A stretch of 5,660 bases of DNA from an uncultured Verrucomicrobiota bacterium. GTDB taxonomy: Bacteria; Verrucomicrobiota; Kiritimatiellia; RFP12; UBA1067. Where the stretch lies: positions 1 to 5,660 of the forward strand of contig CALYTX010000098.1 of assembly GCA_945487985.1 (NCBI GenBank), given 5' to 3'. Below, piece after piece: positions 5,577 to 5,660 of the stretch. A program made the translations under genes and the position numbers. Positions within the stretch are counted from its first letter, which is position 1; every line of letters starts with the position of its first letter. The notes beneath the pieces are model-generated. The model ran no database searches. It saw nothing but the letters and a program-made list of their open reading frames with translations, and was not told the DNA's origin.

Positions 5577-5660
5577 CCTGCCGCGGCGCTCATTGAGCCC
5601 TCTTGTTCACCCTTATCCCACTTTTTTGAATTGATGCACGCAAGGCTTTCGAGCCGGGGG
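5577..5660. other. Right-edge intergenic stretch, no gene seen
   Basis: No plausible coding frame or RNA gene can be recognised here. A minimal hairpin GGCT-TTCG-AGCC (5644-5655), with a stable UUCG-type tetraloop, lies at the very edge, followed by a G-run that continues out of the window. It could belong to a structured element or gene starting beyond the edge. Confidence 0.35.

Overview
The window reads as ordinary bacterial chromosome, moderately GC-rich, holding four complete genes: a hypothetical protein, pyruvate phosphate dikinase (ppdK), the NADH-sensing repressor Rex, and, on the opposite strand, thiamine pyrophosphokinase. Pairing PPDK with Rex suggests an anaerobic or fermentative organism that handles phosphoenolpyruvate (PEP) with pyrophosphate economy and senses its NADH/NAD+ ratio. 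The phylum cannot be fixed from sequence alone. The GC-rich intergenic hairpin and the overall style would suit a gut-type member of the Verrucomicrobia/Lentisphaerae/Kiritimatiellae group, but that is a weak guess.

Layout. Positions 1-136 hold a strong imperfect hairpin that looks like a dispersed intergenic repeat, an 11-bp tandem duplication, and an extended -10 promoter. Positions 194-1276 (possibly from a GTG at 137) encode an unrecognised protein with a PH/GRAM-like beta-rich N-terminal part followed by a long Lys/Glu/Arg-rich coiled coil. Positions 1277-1535 are a G-rich spacer with small hairpins, ending in a good extended -10 promoter and the ppdK leader. Positions 1536-4181 encode full-length PPDK with all recognised catalytic residues in place. 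Positions 4182-4279 hold an intrinsic terminator that is physically superimposed on the likely rex promoter. Positions 4280-4918 encode Rex, possibly translated from a leaderless mRNA. Positions 4915-5508 on the minus strand encode thiamine pyrophosphokinase, whose stop codon overlaps that of rex. Positions 5509-5660 hold the thiN promoter and an edge stretch with no recognisable gene.

How the genes relate. ppdK and rex are co-directional but appear to be separate transcription units. A regulatory link from Rex to ppdK is metabolically sensible, but no good Rex palindrome is visible. thiN converges on rex and has no other thiamine genes beside it. I see no defence system, mobile element, CRISPR array, tRNA or rRNA. 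The most interesting items are the merged terminator/promoter with a probable leaderless rex start, the uncharacterised PH-like/coiled-coil gene, and the AUG-UAA start-stop codons in two leaders.
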